A stretch of DNA of 64,000 nt from Oxyruncus cristatus. Its lineage: Eukaryota > Chordata > Aves > Passeriformes > Cotingidae. This document shows, piece after piece, positions 35,563-54,396 of the stretch. The notes below the pieces were generated by a model, which worked only from the letters and a program-made list of their open reading frames with translations, was not told where the DNA came from and made no database searches. Made by a program: the position numbers and the translations under genes. The DNA lies in the NCBI GenBank assembly GCA_013399855.1, contig VXAY01003156.1:1195-65194 (forward strand). The letters are read 5' to 3'. Numbering within the stretch: position 1 is the stretch's first letter; the number at the start of each line of letters is the position of its first letter.

Positions 35563-36994
35563 TTTATTCCCATGAAGTCATGCCCATTCATACAAGCTAG
35601 AGATTTGTTCTTGTAACTGGAACGCAGCAGCAAATTTACGTTACCTGAGCCATGCATAGTAGAGTTTCCATTCTGCAAGATATTATTAATGTGCATCCAA
35701 TGCTTTAGAAGTGTGCCTCATCTTTCCCTATTCCTCTCAAAATCCAAACCAGGAAGTATCATACTCTTAAGCTTTCAAGTACTGAAGCCTTCACAGTAAT
35801 TTCTGGTTTAAGTCCAGACTAGTTGTGTGAGTTTGTGTTTCTGAAGTGGGCTCAAGGTATGTTATGTTACTGTAAATTCTTCATGCATGCTTCCAGGGCA
35901 GTGAGACTGATAACAGGGACTGAATTAAAAAAAATCCTTCACTATCAAAGTAACAGAATGAAAATAGCTTTCCTGCCCAGTTTCACAACTATCTGTCTTG
36001 CCTGATTCTTTAAAAATTGTTGTTCGTTCAACTACTTCACACTCCTAGGCATATGTTTTTCAGGGCTAGCTATCTATACTACCATGCATTCCAAGGTGAA
36101 CCTCCCAACTCCCACACTCCTTAAGGTCAGCAACTATGGCATGCAGCCAACAGCAGGAGGAAGAAACTGCATGAAAAGAAGAAGTTTTAAAATCTGCAGG
36201 AAAAAAAAGTGGTCTGTTGCTACTGTATTGGTCTGTACTATCAAGAACCACCTTTTCTTGTCACCATCTTTTTATTTCCCTCATTGGAAGGAACAGAGTA
36301 CATCATGAAAAGCATGTAAGCATCTGTGACTAGAGGGGAGTACTCTGCTTAATCCTTTCTGGTTGATCAAAAGCAGCAGTAGCAAACAGTTTGGAGCAGG
36401 GTCCTCTGTTTTCCTCCTTCAGTAGAGAAACAGAAACAGACCAGAGGACTGAAAGATGCTGGGTGGTTAGAGAAGGCTCTTAATATTATGGAAAACTAAG
36501 TCAGGATCCTTGAGAATTCCAACTGCTTTACCTTGCAAGTGGTCTCAAAGTGTATTGGTCTATGATACACAACTTGTAAGCACAGCTAGCACTCTCTGAA
36601 AAGGTGGGGGACATGCTCTCCTAAGAGAAAAACAGATGTAAACTTTCTGTTAACAGAGAGCTCATCAGGGAAATATTCAGCCTAACTATGAAAGTGAGTT
36701 ACTGATTGTGAATAGAAAAGGACATTTTCAAAAGCATTCAAGCCCTGCTGGAAATAAAATTTATAACCTGTTTTCAGGAGCAGTCCTGAGCCTCTCACTT
36801 CTTTCTCTCAAAGTTTACTTTTAGGCTTGACATAACCCTTGTACATTTGGCAATCAATTCTCTGGTCCTCCAGTCTCATGAGGAGGCTTATGTTGACTCC
36901 CACTTCTCTATCAGTGTGAAGGCCTTTTGGGTCAGACCACAAACAACCAATGTGGTTCCCTTTGTAGGACTGTCTAAATTTCTACAAAATATCA

Positions 36995-42496
<5,502 letters not shown>

Positions 42497-45307
42497 CTAT
42501 TAGGTTGCACAGGTACTGAAGTCAACTGCCTGGAAAGAAAAAGGATAGAAAATTTATTCTTCTCTATACTGATTATTATCAACATTTCTCTGACCAATTT
42601 TAACATGATTTTATATTTGGTTTAAGCTTTACATTCCTCAATACCTTTGCCTCAAGGTGTTTAAGAGAAAATCACTTTAATTGGTATGAAATAGGCACCC
42701 TATATACCACATAGTAATTCTTACTGAAATACGGAAGACATACTGAGATTCAGAATCATTTACATCTTCAAAACCATGTGGCTATTGAAAAAGGAGCTTT
42801 GAGAGCCTCCCTGCATCCACTCCATTTGCCAGCTTATTCTTCCAGAAAGTCCAAGATGCATATTTATATAGAAATAATCCCAGAAAACCCAAACTTTGTA
42901 AATCACTAAGACAGATGAGTCCTTTGGAGCATTTTTTTGTTGCTGTCCCTTCTCATGAAAAATACACAAAACTTGGTGGCAAAGGAAGAAAGATTGCCGT
43001 ATATGTTTGTTTTTAGCACGGCACCAGAGACCAACACCTTTTAACAAGACCCCGCTAATTAACTACCTAATTTTTGTGAAGGGAGAGCTGTGGTGCCCTC
43101 TTATGCTATGTGTGTGAAGCTGTGATGAACCAAGGCTGAAAGTTAAGTTCACAGATGACAAAAGATAAATAATCTGCCGTAACGCTCCCCATCATCCCAC
43201 CCTGTCAATATGACAGCGTCTGGGCTCTGCATGGAGACCTTTTCCAACAGCATCCCATCTCCAAAGACACTGGAAGAAGTCCAGTTTTCATCAGAAGGGG
43301 GTTGGAGTGCCTGCCCTTGCCAACCTGCTCTTTGGCAAAAGATAATGATTAAGCCTGTCATGCATTTGCTGTAGTCCAACTGGTTGACCCGAACTTAATG
43401 CCTTTTTGTCCCTGTTTTTCCAACTAATTTAGCATATATACAGCACAGACACAGGCAGCAGCTGTGAGAGCAGTGAGGGCAGCCTGTTCCTTTGATGCTG
43501 TTGGCTTACAAAGAGTAATCAAACAAGAAATGTATTTTTTTTCCTTCAACATACACATAACATGATCAATGGAGGTAGCTGTCATCACCTAAAAGGCCAA
43601 CAGAACATAATATTATGTAGGAGCCAATTCTGCCCTGCCCTCAGCTAGGAAATGCTAGCAATATGAGTGACAGTGATCAAAGTCATGAATTCCTAACATG
43701 ATGCCAGCTTCCCTGCTACTAAATCCATGAGAGCTCATAAAATATGAAGAATGAAGATTTCTCCTGATGTATTTTTCTCTTCCTTTTCCCCTTCCTATTG
43801 GACTTTTTTGTTTCTTGCCCTCCTACAGCTTTCTGCAAGGTAAGCCTGTTTAGCCTTCCCATATTAGATTACCTCCTAGCTCCAAAGTTTGTCAGAGCTG
43901 CATTCATTGTGTGTTAGCAGCAGGTACCAGCTGTGCAATCACTCCTCTGGCAGCTGAGCAAGCGACCCAGATGAAGCCTAACCACTCACTAGTACACCTT
44001 TATATTTAAAATGTACCAAGAACCTGAAACCAGAAGGCATTTTCCACTATTGGCATGTCAGTGCAAAACTGACATCTCCTTTCTTCAGAGAACTTTTTCT
44101 CTGCATGGTTTTAAAGTACCTTTGTTTTACAGTGGAAGTGCATCTTTAATCTTGCTACTGTGAAACCCCACCAGCCATGAAGCATTTGCTGTCTTGTGGT
44201 TCCCTATAACGCCAAGTGTTGTAGGCAGGAGCTTTAAAATTCATGGTGATGTAGGAAGAAAAATACTACAGCTGAATATCACATTACAGAGTGAGTTTCC
44301 CATCTTGGCAGTGAGGAAAATACAGTAGTATAGCAAATTTAATACAAGAGTAAAAAAGAAACTAAGTTTGGATGTCATTTTACAAGTCTTATTTTTTTTT
44401 AATGTGATCTCAACTCAGGAACACGAAAACCATGCAGGCAGTCAGAAGCCCTGGGCCTATCTGGTGCATATTGAATAGAAAACTGTTCAAATGCTTATGC
44501 AAGAAGGCTGAAAGTCTGTATCAACCTCAGTGATTCACTCTCCAGCTGGCCAACAACCAAATGCTGCCGCAGGAGCAAGACTAAGAGCCAGGTTGTCAGC
44601 TTCTCTCTCCGTATCCAACAGGAGCCATTCAAGGACACTAGGACTCAACTGCTTCTCCTTCTCCCCAGCCCTGCCTCTTCCTCTCTCTGCTCCTCTGAGC
44701 TCCTCAGTTTTCCAAGGATGCTAGGGAAAGGACTCAAACCTGAGTAACTTGAATCAACAGCAGGCATATCAACATTATTATCTGAGGCAGAAATAGTCAT
44801 CAGATTCCAGACAGAATTCCCAGCTCTGGACTCTGATGTGTCTCAATTTCTGTCCAGCATCTGATTTTAACATGCTTCTAACTTCTCTGTTCACTTTCAG
44901 ACCGGGCTTTTCTTGCTCCTCTGTTTCCAGACCTCCTTTCCCCACAGACCCCTTTTCTCTCATCCTTCATCTTCTCTCAGTCCCACAGTTTGAGTCATCC
45001 TGATTTATTCCAATAAATTGCAAATATTCTTCCTTTCCTTTCCCTCTGTGATTAAACTTCACTATGAACATCTTTCACAAGTTTTAACTCCCTCCTTCAA
45101 ACTGAAATGTGACTTTTAGAAAGGGTGCAGCCAAACACCCTTACTGTTGCTTTGCAACTTCATTGTGTACCAGTAAAGAATGACTTTTGTTCTGTAGACA
45201 GCAAACAGTACAGCCCAGGAGTGGCTCTGCAGACACTCATTCAGTGACAAGCAAATCAAATTCCAGATTTGGCTGGCAGTCTATCATCTAATAGTTTTTA
45301 TTTCATA

Positions 45308-45395
45308 TTTATAGAACAATAGGTTTGGGTTGGAAGGTACCTTTACAGGTCATCTAGTCCAACTCTGCTGCCATGAGCAGGGTAAAAAGTTGGAG
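45308..45395 (-). mobile_element. CR1 LINE 3' tail fragment (reverse orientation)
   Basis: The plus strand reads ATAGAACAATAGGTTTGGGT, TGGAAGGTACCTTTACAGGT, CATCTAGTCCAACTCTGCTG and CCATGAGCAGGG, which is the reverse complement of an avian CR1 3' end. Only the tail is preserved. The element therefore lies in the same sense as GLI3. Confidence 0.88.
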
Positions 45396-46999
45396 ACTCT
45401 CCTTCAAACTCAGGACTCTTTGGACCGACATCCTACAACCTAGCTGTGTGTCCTGGCAAATGGTGTTGTGCCTTGGGTCTGCGGCTACTTCATGGGATGC
45501 CATGAGGCTTCAGCATAAGAAGAGGCAATGAGATTTTCAGTGATACTACTTGAAAATTTATGCCTCACCTGTAAAGCCTGGGAGGGAGAACTTGCTCTGC
45601 ATCCTCTCCTGTGCAGGGCTTTTTCTGTTAAACGACATGCTCAGAACACTTAAGAGAGGGAGCGAAGCGAATGCATGCTCTTTTCTGAATCAGGACCTCT
45701 GTGTCTATTCCTAGAGATCCTGCAAACTCAACTCAAATTTAATACAAAGCCTATCATACTTTCAATACTTACTTGAAGTTGGAGATCTCCAGGTTTGTGT
45801 GTAAAAGAGATCCTATGGCTGTGTTTCATCACTAATTTTTATCCTGTCACATTAGGATGATTTTATTATTTTCTCAGTAGCCTTGTTTATGTCTACAATC
45901 CTGAAATAAATGAGAAGGAAGAGAGAACAGGGCTGGCTGTGAAGGTGTCTCCTCCTTTCTGTCCAGAAGGCCTTCCTGCTCGCTGCTAACGTGGCAAAAT
46001 ATCATGTGTGTCACAACAGCTTCCATATCTAACACAAAACTTCCCACTCCCCACTCATATCTCGCCTGCCAGCTTCTTCCTATCCCAACTCTGATGCTCT
46101 GGGAAATCTCAACTACTCAGCAGGCAAATGGCACACACATGCTGAGGCAGTGAGATCAGTGTAAGGGCAAACAGGTGTATTTTTTTCCTATTAGTCATGA
46201 CACTTCTTTTTTGATGGATGTTACAGAGGTGTCTGGATAGTATTAAAAATGTACATGGTCACATCAGTTTAGAAGCTGTGAGCAGAGTATGGCAAATCAC
46301 AAAGGGTGTGACACCAGTGTTTTTTTAAAATGTTTTTTTTTCTGACCACTGCTGAACCACAGGTGAGGTATATGTAAGATTTCAGTTATTAGTCATGAAA
46401 ATGGTGTGTCATTTTGTTTTGTTGCTTACAGCTGCAACATATGAAATCTGCACAAGAAGACTGCCTAGCAGCAGGCTTGGATTTTAACCATCACAAAAAG
46501 TGAACCAAGGGCAATTTCCTTTACAGCCCATACAGCCCCTTTTTACCTGGGAAAGGAAGATCATGGGAACCTGAGAGATGATGCAGCAAGCATGAGCTAG
46601 TTATATGTATTTCAAAATGATCTGCATGCACAGATCTTTATCTAGTATTATCTTGAAAGGGTCACACACATTCTTTCCATAAGCAGAGAGAACTGGGATG
46701 GGGGGCTCCTACCACATACTTTAGGCTGTTTTTTGTACTTAAATGTTAGCCAGTTTTACAATGAAGAAGATCAGATTGCCTGAACTCAAACTCTATCCCT
46801 TTCTTTCGTACTAATGGAGCACTCAACTTGTGCAGGTGAAATATTGCTGTCTGGCTATGACTAGAGGTGAAAATCCCCAGATAGGTAAGCCAACACAAAG
46901 CTTGTTGACTACATGGCCTTTCAACCACCCTCTCAGTGTCATACTGACAAGATTCAGGAGCACTTTTTCCAGTCATACAGTTATATCATTCATATAGAC

Positions 47000-47570
47000 C
47001 TAGTGAAGAGCCAGGCAGAGGACCAGCCCAAAGTCCAGGAAACTATCTTACGTGGAATTATGCACGTAACTGAGTTAGAGTGGTTAGCCCAGGAATTGAA
47101 GGAGGGGGTGGGAAGAAAAGAGACCCAGTTCAGGGTGCTGGTGAGCAGCAGGGGCCAGCTGCTCCCTAAGAGAAGGCAAGCCAGGAGCCACGCACAAGCA
47201 ATGCACCCCATGCCACCAGATCTAAGCTGAGTGACAAGAGCCAGGTGCTGGCAAAATAGTTTATCAGCAGTCTGAGTCACGGCAAAGTGACAAACCAGGC
47301 CTGGGCTGGGCCAGTCAAGCACAGAAGGAGATAGTGACAAAGATAGGAGAGAAGACAAACTACACCATGGCTCTGAGGGCTCCATCCAGAATAGCTACCT
47401 ACAGGGAGGCTCATGAGCTCAGCCAAGGGCAGAACCCAAAGTGGACACTACCTACAACACAGATCAGGCAGCTCAGCTTAAAAGAGGCTCCTGGGTGCAT
47501 GAGGTGCTGGTAGAGGTCTCAGGTGAGGCTGCTCAAGGCCATTATGGCCGATTAGTGGCCTCAGGGTACT
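47000..47570. other. GC-rich unclassified stretch, possible old repeat
   Basis: About 570 bases are visibly richer in G and C than the flanks, with phrases such as GCCTGGGCTGGGCCAG and AGGGGCCAGCTGCTCCC. It contains a 131-codon minus-strand frame (46990-47385) and a 105-codon plus-strand frame with no domain I recognise; long frames are expected by chance in GC-rich DNA on either strand. It could be an ancient transposon that I cannot name. Confidence 0.25.
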
Positions 47571-47989
47571 TAGCTTGCTTTGGAGTCCTTGAACTGTTTT
47601 AAGACATGCCAAAATATCAATACAGTGCAAATTGTCCCTATTCTTGTATCACTTGCCACTGTGAAAACTACAGCCGGCTCCAGGGCATACCATGACTCCG
47701 CCACTCATCAGAGCACATTCTTCAACAGCAATATTTTCTGGAAGCAGACATAAAGCCAGTCAGGACAGCCACAAAGGTCTGTGTCACGGGAAAATCTGGA
47801 TGAAAATTTCGAGGCTGGTTTGGTGTTAGAGAAGTGATCTGTCATAAATCATTACCGAATAACTTTAAGCTGTGCTTCGGCATAAGCCTCTTCTAAGCAC
47901 AACCTTTCTTAAAAAAAAAGAAAAATCATGGTGATTTAAGCCCTTTCTGATTTTAAAGGAAACTATAACTCCAGGACTGGAAATCTTAA

Positions 47990-48290
47990 TGCCAAGTTTT
48001 GTCCTGATAAATTTTTAAATGGCTCTTTTATGAATCTGTTGAAAAATACATTTATATTGAAAACAGCAAGTGATTCTTAACTATAACATTGTAAATATGA
48101 CACTGAGCTGAGGTTATAGATGGAACAATAATCTATCTCACAGAACAAAGCTTGTCAACGAAATGGGATGAAATATTGTAACATAACCTAATTTATTATT
48201 GCCTTTTCATCCATCTTGTTATATTAAGAAAGTGTCAAAGTTCAAACCTCGATATTTAATCATTTAACAGTACGTTATTGAATGCTGTTG
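47990..48290. promoter_or_regulatory. Candidate intronic enhancer (inference only)
   Basis: An AT-rich stretch without repeat signature that holds an AACAAAG Sox-type site (48143-48149), AATTTATTATTG, CCTAATTTATTA and TATTTAATCATTTAAC. It resembles developmental enhancers only in motif content. Confidence 0.18.
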
Positions 48291-51200
48291 CAAACATTGA
48301 TGGCATAACTCTCATAGCAATGATATCCACAGTGTTTCACTGATACATGTTCAATTGAGTCCTGCCTGGAGAATTGAAAAATATTAAACTCATTAAACTG
48401 CCAATGATATTTTTCTTTTTTCTTTTTTTTTTTCCCCCTGCAATATTCTTCTGATATCTGCACACAAAACATGAACACTTTTATTTCTAGTAGTTCCTGG
48501 AAGATGAACAAATAATAAGGACTTTCTTGGTATGTAGTGACTCCTAAAGCACATGGCTCAATTCCTTTGGTAATATCTCCCATGTTAAATTTGTATTGTA
48601 TGTTTAATGCCATAGTTCCTTGTACAGACTGAATCTTCAGCACCAGCAGTCAATAACTGGCTAATAATAAAAGGTTTTTATATTAAGAAAATTGAGCTTT
48701 GAGATGTCAATGCAAGGAGATTGAGGCCAGCACTGAGCATTTTTAAAATGCAATTCCACAGTTCTTTTTCTCTTTGCACTTCTAATTGAATTAGTAAACA
48801 ACCAAACCCACAAATATATAGTATGGGAAATCAATAATATCATTTTTAATTTCTTGTCTTAGAATTTGCATCTTAAGATAGGCAGTTCATTCCCTTAAAA
48901 TCACTCACTGCCTCAAAGCTGCTATATCTGCCTTTTGGACTTAGGAAAACTAAGCAATTGGTTATGAACATTTAAAGAATTATTTGAATACATGGAAATG
49001 TCAGAGCACACTTTATGTAAAACAGCTCAAGTGCTGCACAAAAGTAAGCACTGTTAACTATATTTTCTTAATAGTGGAAATGAAGGAGAAGGAAAAAAAG
49101 AACATGTTTAAGTCCCAATATGAAAAAAAACCCCTCTTGATTTCATATATAGTTTTCCATGTTCCAACACCTAGTGAATATTTGCTCACTTTTTCTCCAA
49201 AATTCACACTGGAACTGTAATGAGTATGGGGAAGTAAGTCACAGAATCTGATCTGGTAGCAACCTTCCATTTGGTAAATATATGTTCAAATAAACCATGA
49301 GTGGGTCAGTGTCTATGTAGTTCATGCACAAGAGGAGCTAGGTCAGGGTTTAAGGTACATGGACTCTGGTTCGGTTTCCATCACTTATCTGCTGTCACCT
49401 GGTATAAGTTTGCTGTCTTCCTCATCCACTGTTTCTCCATCTGTAAAACTGTGGTAAAGCACTCAAAAATGTTCTACAGTGGAAAGGTCAGACCAAGAGA
49501 TCTTATGTCATTAATTTTTTCTCATTGAGGCAAAGACAATTCCTTCCAAAATGCGTGCAGTTCTGGTATGTAAATTCCTAAAATATACAAATAACCTTAC
49601 CTGGGGTTAGAACAAGAAGTTTCTACCACATAAAGTTAAAAGGTATCATTGCAGAAAAGAAAAAAGACAAATATGACTGCAGAAGAGATGTTCATGGTGC
49701 TGTAAATCATGTACGACAATTAGGTGATGACCGACAGCAAAAGAATATTACTCTGGTTCCCCTTTACTTCTTTGGGAAGTGTTAACATTATGTAGTTACA
49801 GTTAAAAACTGGCTACATTAATCAGGGCACTAAATCCTTAGTCAGTGACTGTATTCCTATTTTTCAATTGATGGACTGCCTGAACACAGATCCAGGTTTT
49901 TTACATACACCCTCTGCTACTTGTAGTACTTCATAAATAACCCAGCCATCAGCTTGTGAATTCCCTCAAGAAGAGTTTATATCATGAAAAGCAATCAATA
50001 TTCATGCCATTATTTAACATGTTGTTTACATAAGGTCACCTGTAACACTGGTGACCTTCAGTCCACAGTACCACCTGTATTGACTACTGCAAGCAACTGC
50101 TGCTTCATATGCCATGGAGTAAAGGTACATTAATTTCATTACACAAGTCTTGACTTGGGATCTTGATATACATTCCTTGAATGTGTATGCTGATACAGTT
50201 TTGACTGATTTATTTCCTTCATTATGAAAAATGAAAATAAAACTATCTATTGTCTCCCAGTATTTCTCAAGTCCAGTTTTCTTGTTCTCCTCCTCACACA
50301 ATGGTAATCTCCCCACAAAAAAACTACCTCTCTTTTCTCTTCCTTCTGTCCATCCACCCACCATTGTCACTGCCTCCAGCACTCCTCTGAAACACTGCCC
50401 ACTTGGTCTTTGCATACAGAGCATCCCAGCTTGCCTCTCCGTTCTCCAAATCCTTCTCAGGATGCTGCAAAGAAATCAGTGACTAGGGGAGGATGACATG
50501 GATTTACATGGCAATTTCTTTGCTTGTGCAAACAAAGGGTGTAAACATACAAAAAAGTGAACAACTATAACTACTCCCACCAAATGCCACTTGCCTTCTA
50601 GGCTTCTTGCAGAGATTATCTTGCAAATTTTGTGGCAGCTCTGTAAGCTGGGTAAGCACCCAGCTACACAGCCGGTGCCCCTCTCAGCACAGGCAGCACA
50701 TCTCTCTTCCTCTAACCACTTCATTGCTCGGTTTCAGGGAGCCAGAGCAAAGCTGCCAGACTGTAAATGGGGCAAAGGCACACAATCCTGATGAGGAACA
50801 AGGGATAATCCCCAGGGTGAGGAAAACAGCTGGGGCTGGTAACTCCCAAGGCCATCAGAGCTGACTCACCAGAGTTCGTTTGCTAAAGAGGTCCAACTGC
50901 AAGCTCTTCCTGGCAGAACTCCTTGTATTTGCACAACGCTCAACAGAGCTCCCATCCCGCACAGAGCTGTTCGACATTGCAGTAATGTAAACAGTAAATA
51001 AAAGTAATGCTAACAAGATACTATGTGATTTTCATTGCTTGCTTCTGTTAGAGCCTTACCCAAGCATTGCCTTATTTTGCTCATTTTGTGCTGACTTCTA
51101 TGAACTGTAAGTAAAGAAAGACCTTATAGCTTCACAGCACAGGCCAACCTCAGTGTTGGTAAATTTTTTCTCCCCTGCCTTCAGCTGATTCCAAGTCTAC

Positions 51201-52157
51201 TGACTTGTGGTCATTAATAGATCGAGGATAATGTATCAAAGCTGCCTTTGATGCAGAAATCATCATCATGAACATAAAACAGATGAACAGTCCAAGCAAA
51301 TGTTATTTGAATAAGGCTGCCATGGGCCTCCACACACCATTTCCTCTTCAAACTATACTGTAGCACAAAGTGAAGCAGGGAAATTTGAAAATTCTACAGC
51401 CTACTCGTTATCTGTTGTTAGTAATAACAGACTGGGCAGCAAAATTACCAACTGCATTCCTACTGCAAACTTCTTTGCTCTGCAATTCTTTTTCGATGTG
51501 CTAAAGGTGGTCTCATTTGCTATTCAAATTTTAGCCTCCTCTAGGTTACAGGCAGAGCCTTGCCATCTCTTGAAGTGTTAAACCACAGAGGCATCATCAT
51601 ATGTGTATGTGGGCACATACAAATTCTGACTGCATTCATGTACCCCTTTCTTCCTTCCCTTGCCCCTTCCTCTTCTCCCTAAAAAAAAGGAGTGTCAGAA
51701 GCTTTCTCACACTTAATGTTGTTAAGTCAGCTAATTGAATAAACATTTATTTAACATTTGCTCCTATTTCACTAATGCACTGTGAGAATGAGAAGAATTT
51801 TATTCCCCTTCCCCCCCATCCTCCCCCTTCCTCAGGAGTGTCACTAGCTGTTATCGCAGTGACTAATGTGCTGTATGTGGCCATTATAGTCTTCAACTCT
51901 GAAATTACACCCAGGATGAACGATAGGCTCTGCCTGTATGCTGATTGGAGTTGGATGATGATTGATTAGAAGAAAGTCAGACTACATAACCATGCAAAAA
52001 GAACTGCACTAAGCCACAAGCTTAAACACTAAAAAGCATTTCACCAGTGGCTTCAGAGTTATTAGATGTTTTCATATGAACAACAGTTCTCACATCCAGG
52101 TTTGTGCATTTTATCTTTAGTCTTTCAAATCCTGAAATTGCTTGGATAAGAGGGTTT

Positions 52158-52174
52158 TATATATATATATATAT
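52158..52174. repeat. (TA)n dinucleotide microsatellite
   Basis: About eight TA units, followed by TTATACAC. Confidence 0.92.
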
Positions 52175-52868
52175 TTATACACATTTCTAAGAGTAGCCTG
52201 AACTTTTAGGGGAAATTGAAGAGGCTTTGTGTCAAGTACAGCTAAATCCAGCCTTTCTATATCAAACTCCTGCTAGAAAATTACTGTGCAGATGATAAGG
52301 CTGAAAGATATAATAAAAAGTGATTCTACTCAATTTACACTGCAATATTGGTATGACTGAATATTTTTCATTCAGGTGACTGATAAAATCACTAAACTGT
52401 ATTGCAGATAAATAAAGGAGGCTTCTGTCAAGAATAAACACCATTAATCATGAAGTCTCACCATCTGAGTGGCTGCGCTGTGCAACTGCATAAATGCACC
52501 ATCACAAGTGGCATGTGACCCAGTGCCTCCTTTTTTCCCCCGGCTCCCTGGTGACACTGTCTTCTTAGGAAACTTTTTTTTCCTTACTGCCTTTACAATA
52601 TTTGGAAGTCCTGTATTATCTTTTCCATTCAAGTTTAAACACAATTGCAACTGAAATTTAAATTTTATTAGCAATACATTCAGCTAAAAATTGAACCCAT
52701 GAGACAAAGTGAAGCCATGCAGACCGTGGCCACATTGCTGTAAATCCAGCATTACAGTGAGAAGTCTGTATTTAAACTGGTGAGGATGAGGCTTTTGTAA
52801 TTCTAAAGCTGAAACAAGAAGGAAATTTTTATCAGTTCTGCCAAGCCTTACCAGCATAGGTATTAATT

Positions 52869-52989
52869 GCACAGGATATTCTGAGTTTGAAGGAACCCAC
52901 AAGGATGACCGAGTCCATCTCTTAGTGAATGGCCCATAGAGGGATCAAGGCCACAACCTTGGTGTTATTAGCACCACACTGAGCTAATC
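52869..52989 (-). mobile_element. TguSINE1-like SINE (tRNA-Ile head with partial A box, CR1-like tail)
   Basis: On the minus strand this copy starts TTAGCTCAGTGTGGTGCTAA, TAACACCAAGGTTG, then GGCCTTGATCCC and TATGGGCCA: a decayed tRNA-Ile gene with A-box start, anticodon-loop area and B box. It is followed by GATGGACTCGGTCATCCTTG, GGTTCCTTCAAACTCAG and AATATCCTGTG, the CR1-type tail shared with the copy at 26962-27093. Between the A box and the anticodon arm about 11 bases of the tRNA (the D-loop part of TTGGTTAGAGC) are missing, consistent with deletion between two TGG words. It lies in the same sense as GLI3. Confidence 0.85.
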
Positions 52990-54353
52990 TTAGGGTCCTT
53001 ATTACCATTTTTTTACAAAACCACATACTCTTACTAGTTTTATTACTTAGTTTTGTTATTTCCAAATAGGTTCTGAGTTTCTTTTTGAACATACAAATAC
53101 AAAATTTCTTAACACTACAAATCTACCTCAGAAGAGTCGATGGGTCTCCTTTCAAAAAGCAACATACATGCTAAAAATGTACGTGTGCTGAAAAAAACTT
53201 CCCCAGCAACAGCACAGTCATACAAAAAGAAAACCAGCTAACTTAGGTAATCTTTTTGTAACTTGTTTTAGAGTAAGTGATGATTCAATAGTGGCCATGT
53301 TATTAAGCTGGAATGAAGTAGTGCCCTACAGACTAATGAGGTTAAAAAATGCAGTTAGGTCTTCATGTTAAAGGCACTTAGCAAGCAGTCTGCTTGGCAA
53401 AGACTGTGTGTTGAAGCAGAGGACTAATCACACAGGCAGGAATCAAATCGACTGGAAGAATTAGGAGACTTGAGGCCCCGAGGAATGTAATTCATGCAGA
53501 AAACCAGTTGTCAGAGTGAGGCCAGGGAACTGTGTGGGAAGAAAGCAAAATAAACAACGCAACAAAGAAAACAAAGACGCTCAAATACTGGCTTTTCTAG
53601 TGCTTGAGTACACTGAAACTTCAGCGGGGCATGTGACAAAAAACTCATCAAAGGCGACTTCTACAAAAGCGATATACCAGTAAATGGTGAACTGGTTCAA
53701 AAACATTCAGGAAATGCCTGAAGTTCTTCAAAAAATAACCTTGAAGTCGTTATGCAGGACAGAGAAGGTACATATACATACATGTATGAAGGGTTGGGAG
53801 AAGAAGAAAAACAACCAAATGGTGCAAAGCTAAGAGAGCTGAAATGGTTTCTCCAATTACTCCTCCTTTCTCTCTCTACCATTCACAGATCAGAAGAGGA
53901 TGCAGTCTGCATGAAAAGAGTGCTCCTGCCTATGTGCAGCAATACTCTCCATAGAAAAAGAGTATTGCTAATTGGTATCCACTGCTGCAGAGTGAGGACC
54001 AGATTACTGCATACACCAGGGGGATTACCTGACCAGAAAGAAGAGCTAGAGTTTGGTCCTAAAACTCAACAAAACTCATGTGATATTCACGGGAAGTTTT
54101 TCTTGTGGGTATGACCCATACAGTAAAATCAAACTTTGAAATCAACTGATATATGAATTTCATGAATACTCTGTTCTCTCGAAAAACAGTATTTTCAATT
54201 AATGTGTTATTACTCCCATAACTTAATGGTTTTAAATTTTTAGAGAATTAAGGTTTTAGCACTTTTAGGACTTAAGTACCTCTCTCCTCATTTCATTCAT
54301 TCACTGATGATTTTTTAAACCCTCCCTACCTTGCACTCAAGATTGCCACGCTT

Positions 54354-54396
54354 ACTATTGTTTCAGCAAATTTCCACTATTGTTTCAGCAAATTTC
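54354..54396. repeat. Tandem duplication, 21-base copies with period 22
   Basis: The word CTATTGTTTCAGCAAATTTC, preceded by A in both cases, occurs at 54354-54374 and again at 54376-54396 with no mismatch and a one-base spacer. Confidence 0.93.

Noticed and set aside
46990..47385. 131-codon minus-strand frame
   Set aside because: Leu/Ser-rich translation with no recognised motif, overlapped by a frame on the other strand in a GC-rich stretch; no splice or promoter support.
50026..50424. 132-codon minus-strand frame
   Set aside because: No domain or family resemblance; antisense to a pyrimidine-rich run that lowers stop frequency.
52926..52989. Functional tRNA-Ile gene
   Set aside because: The D arm is deleted, the B box is decayed and a CR1 tail follows, so it is a SINE head.
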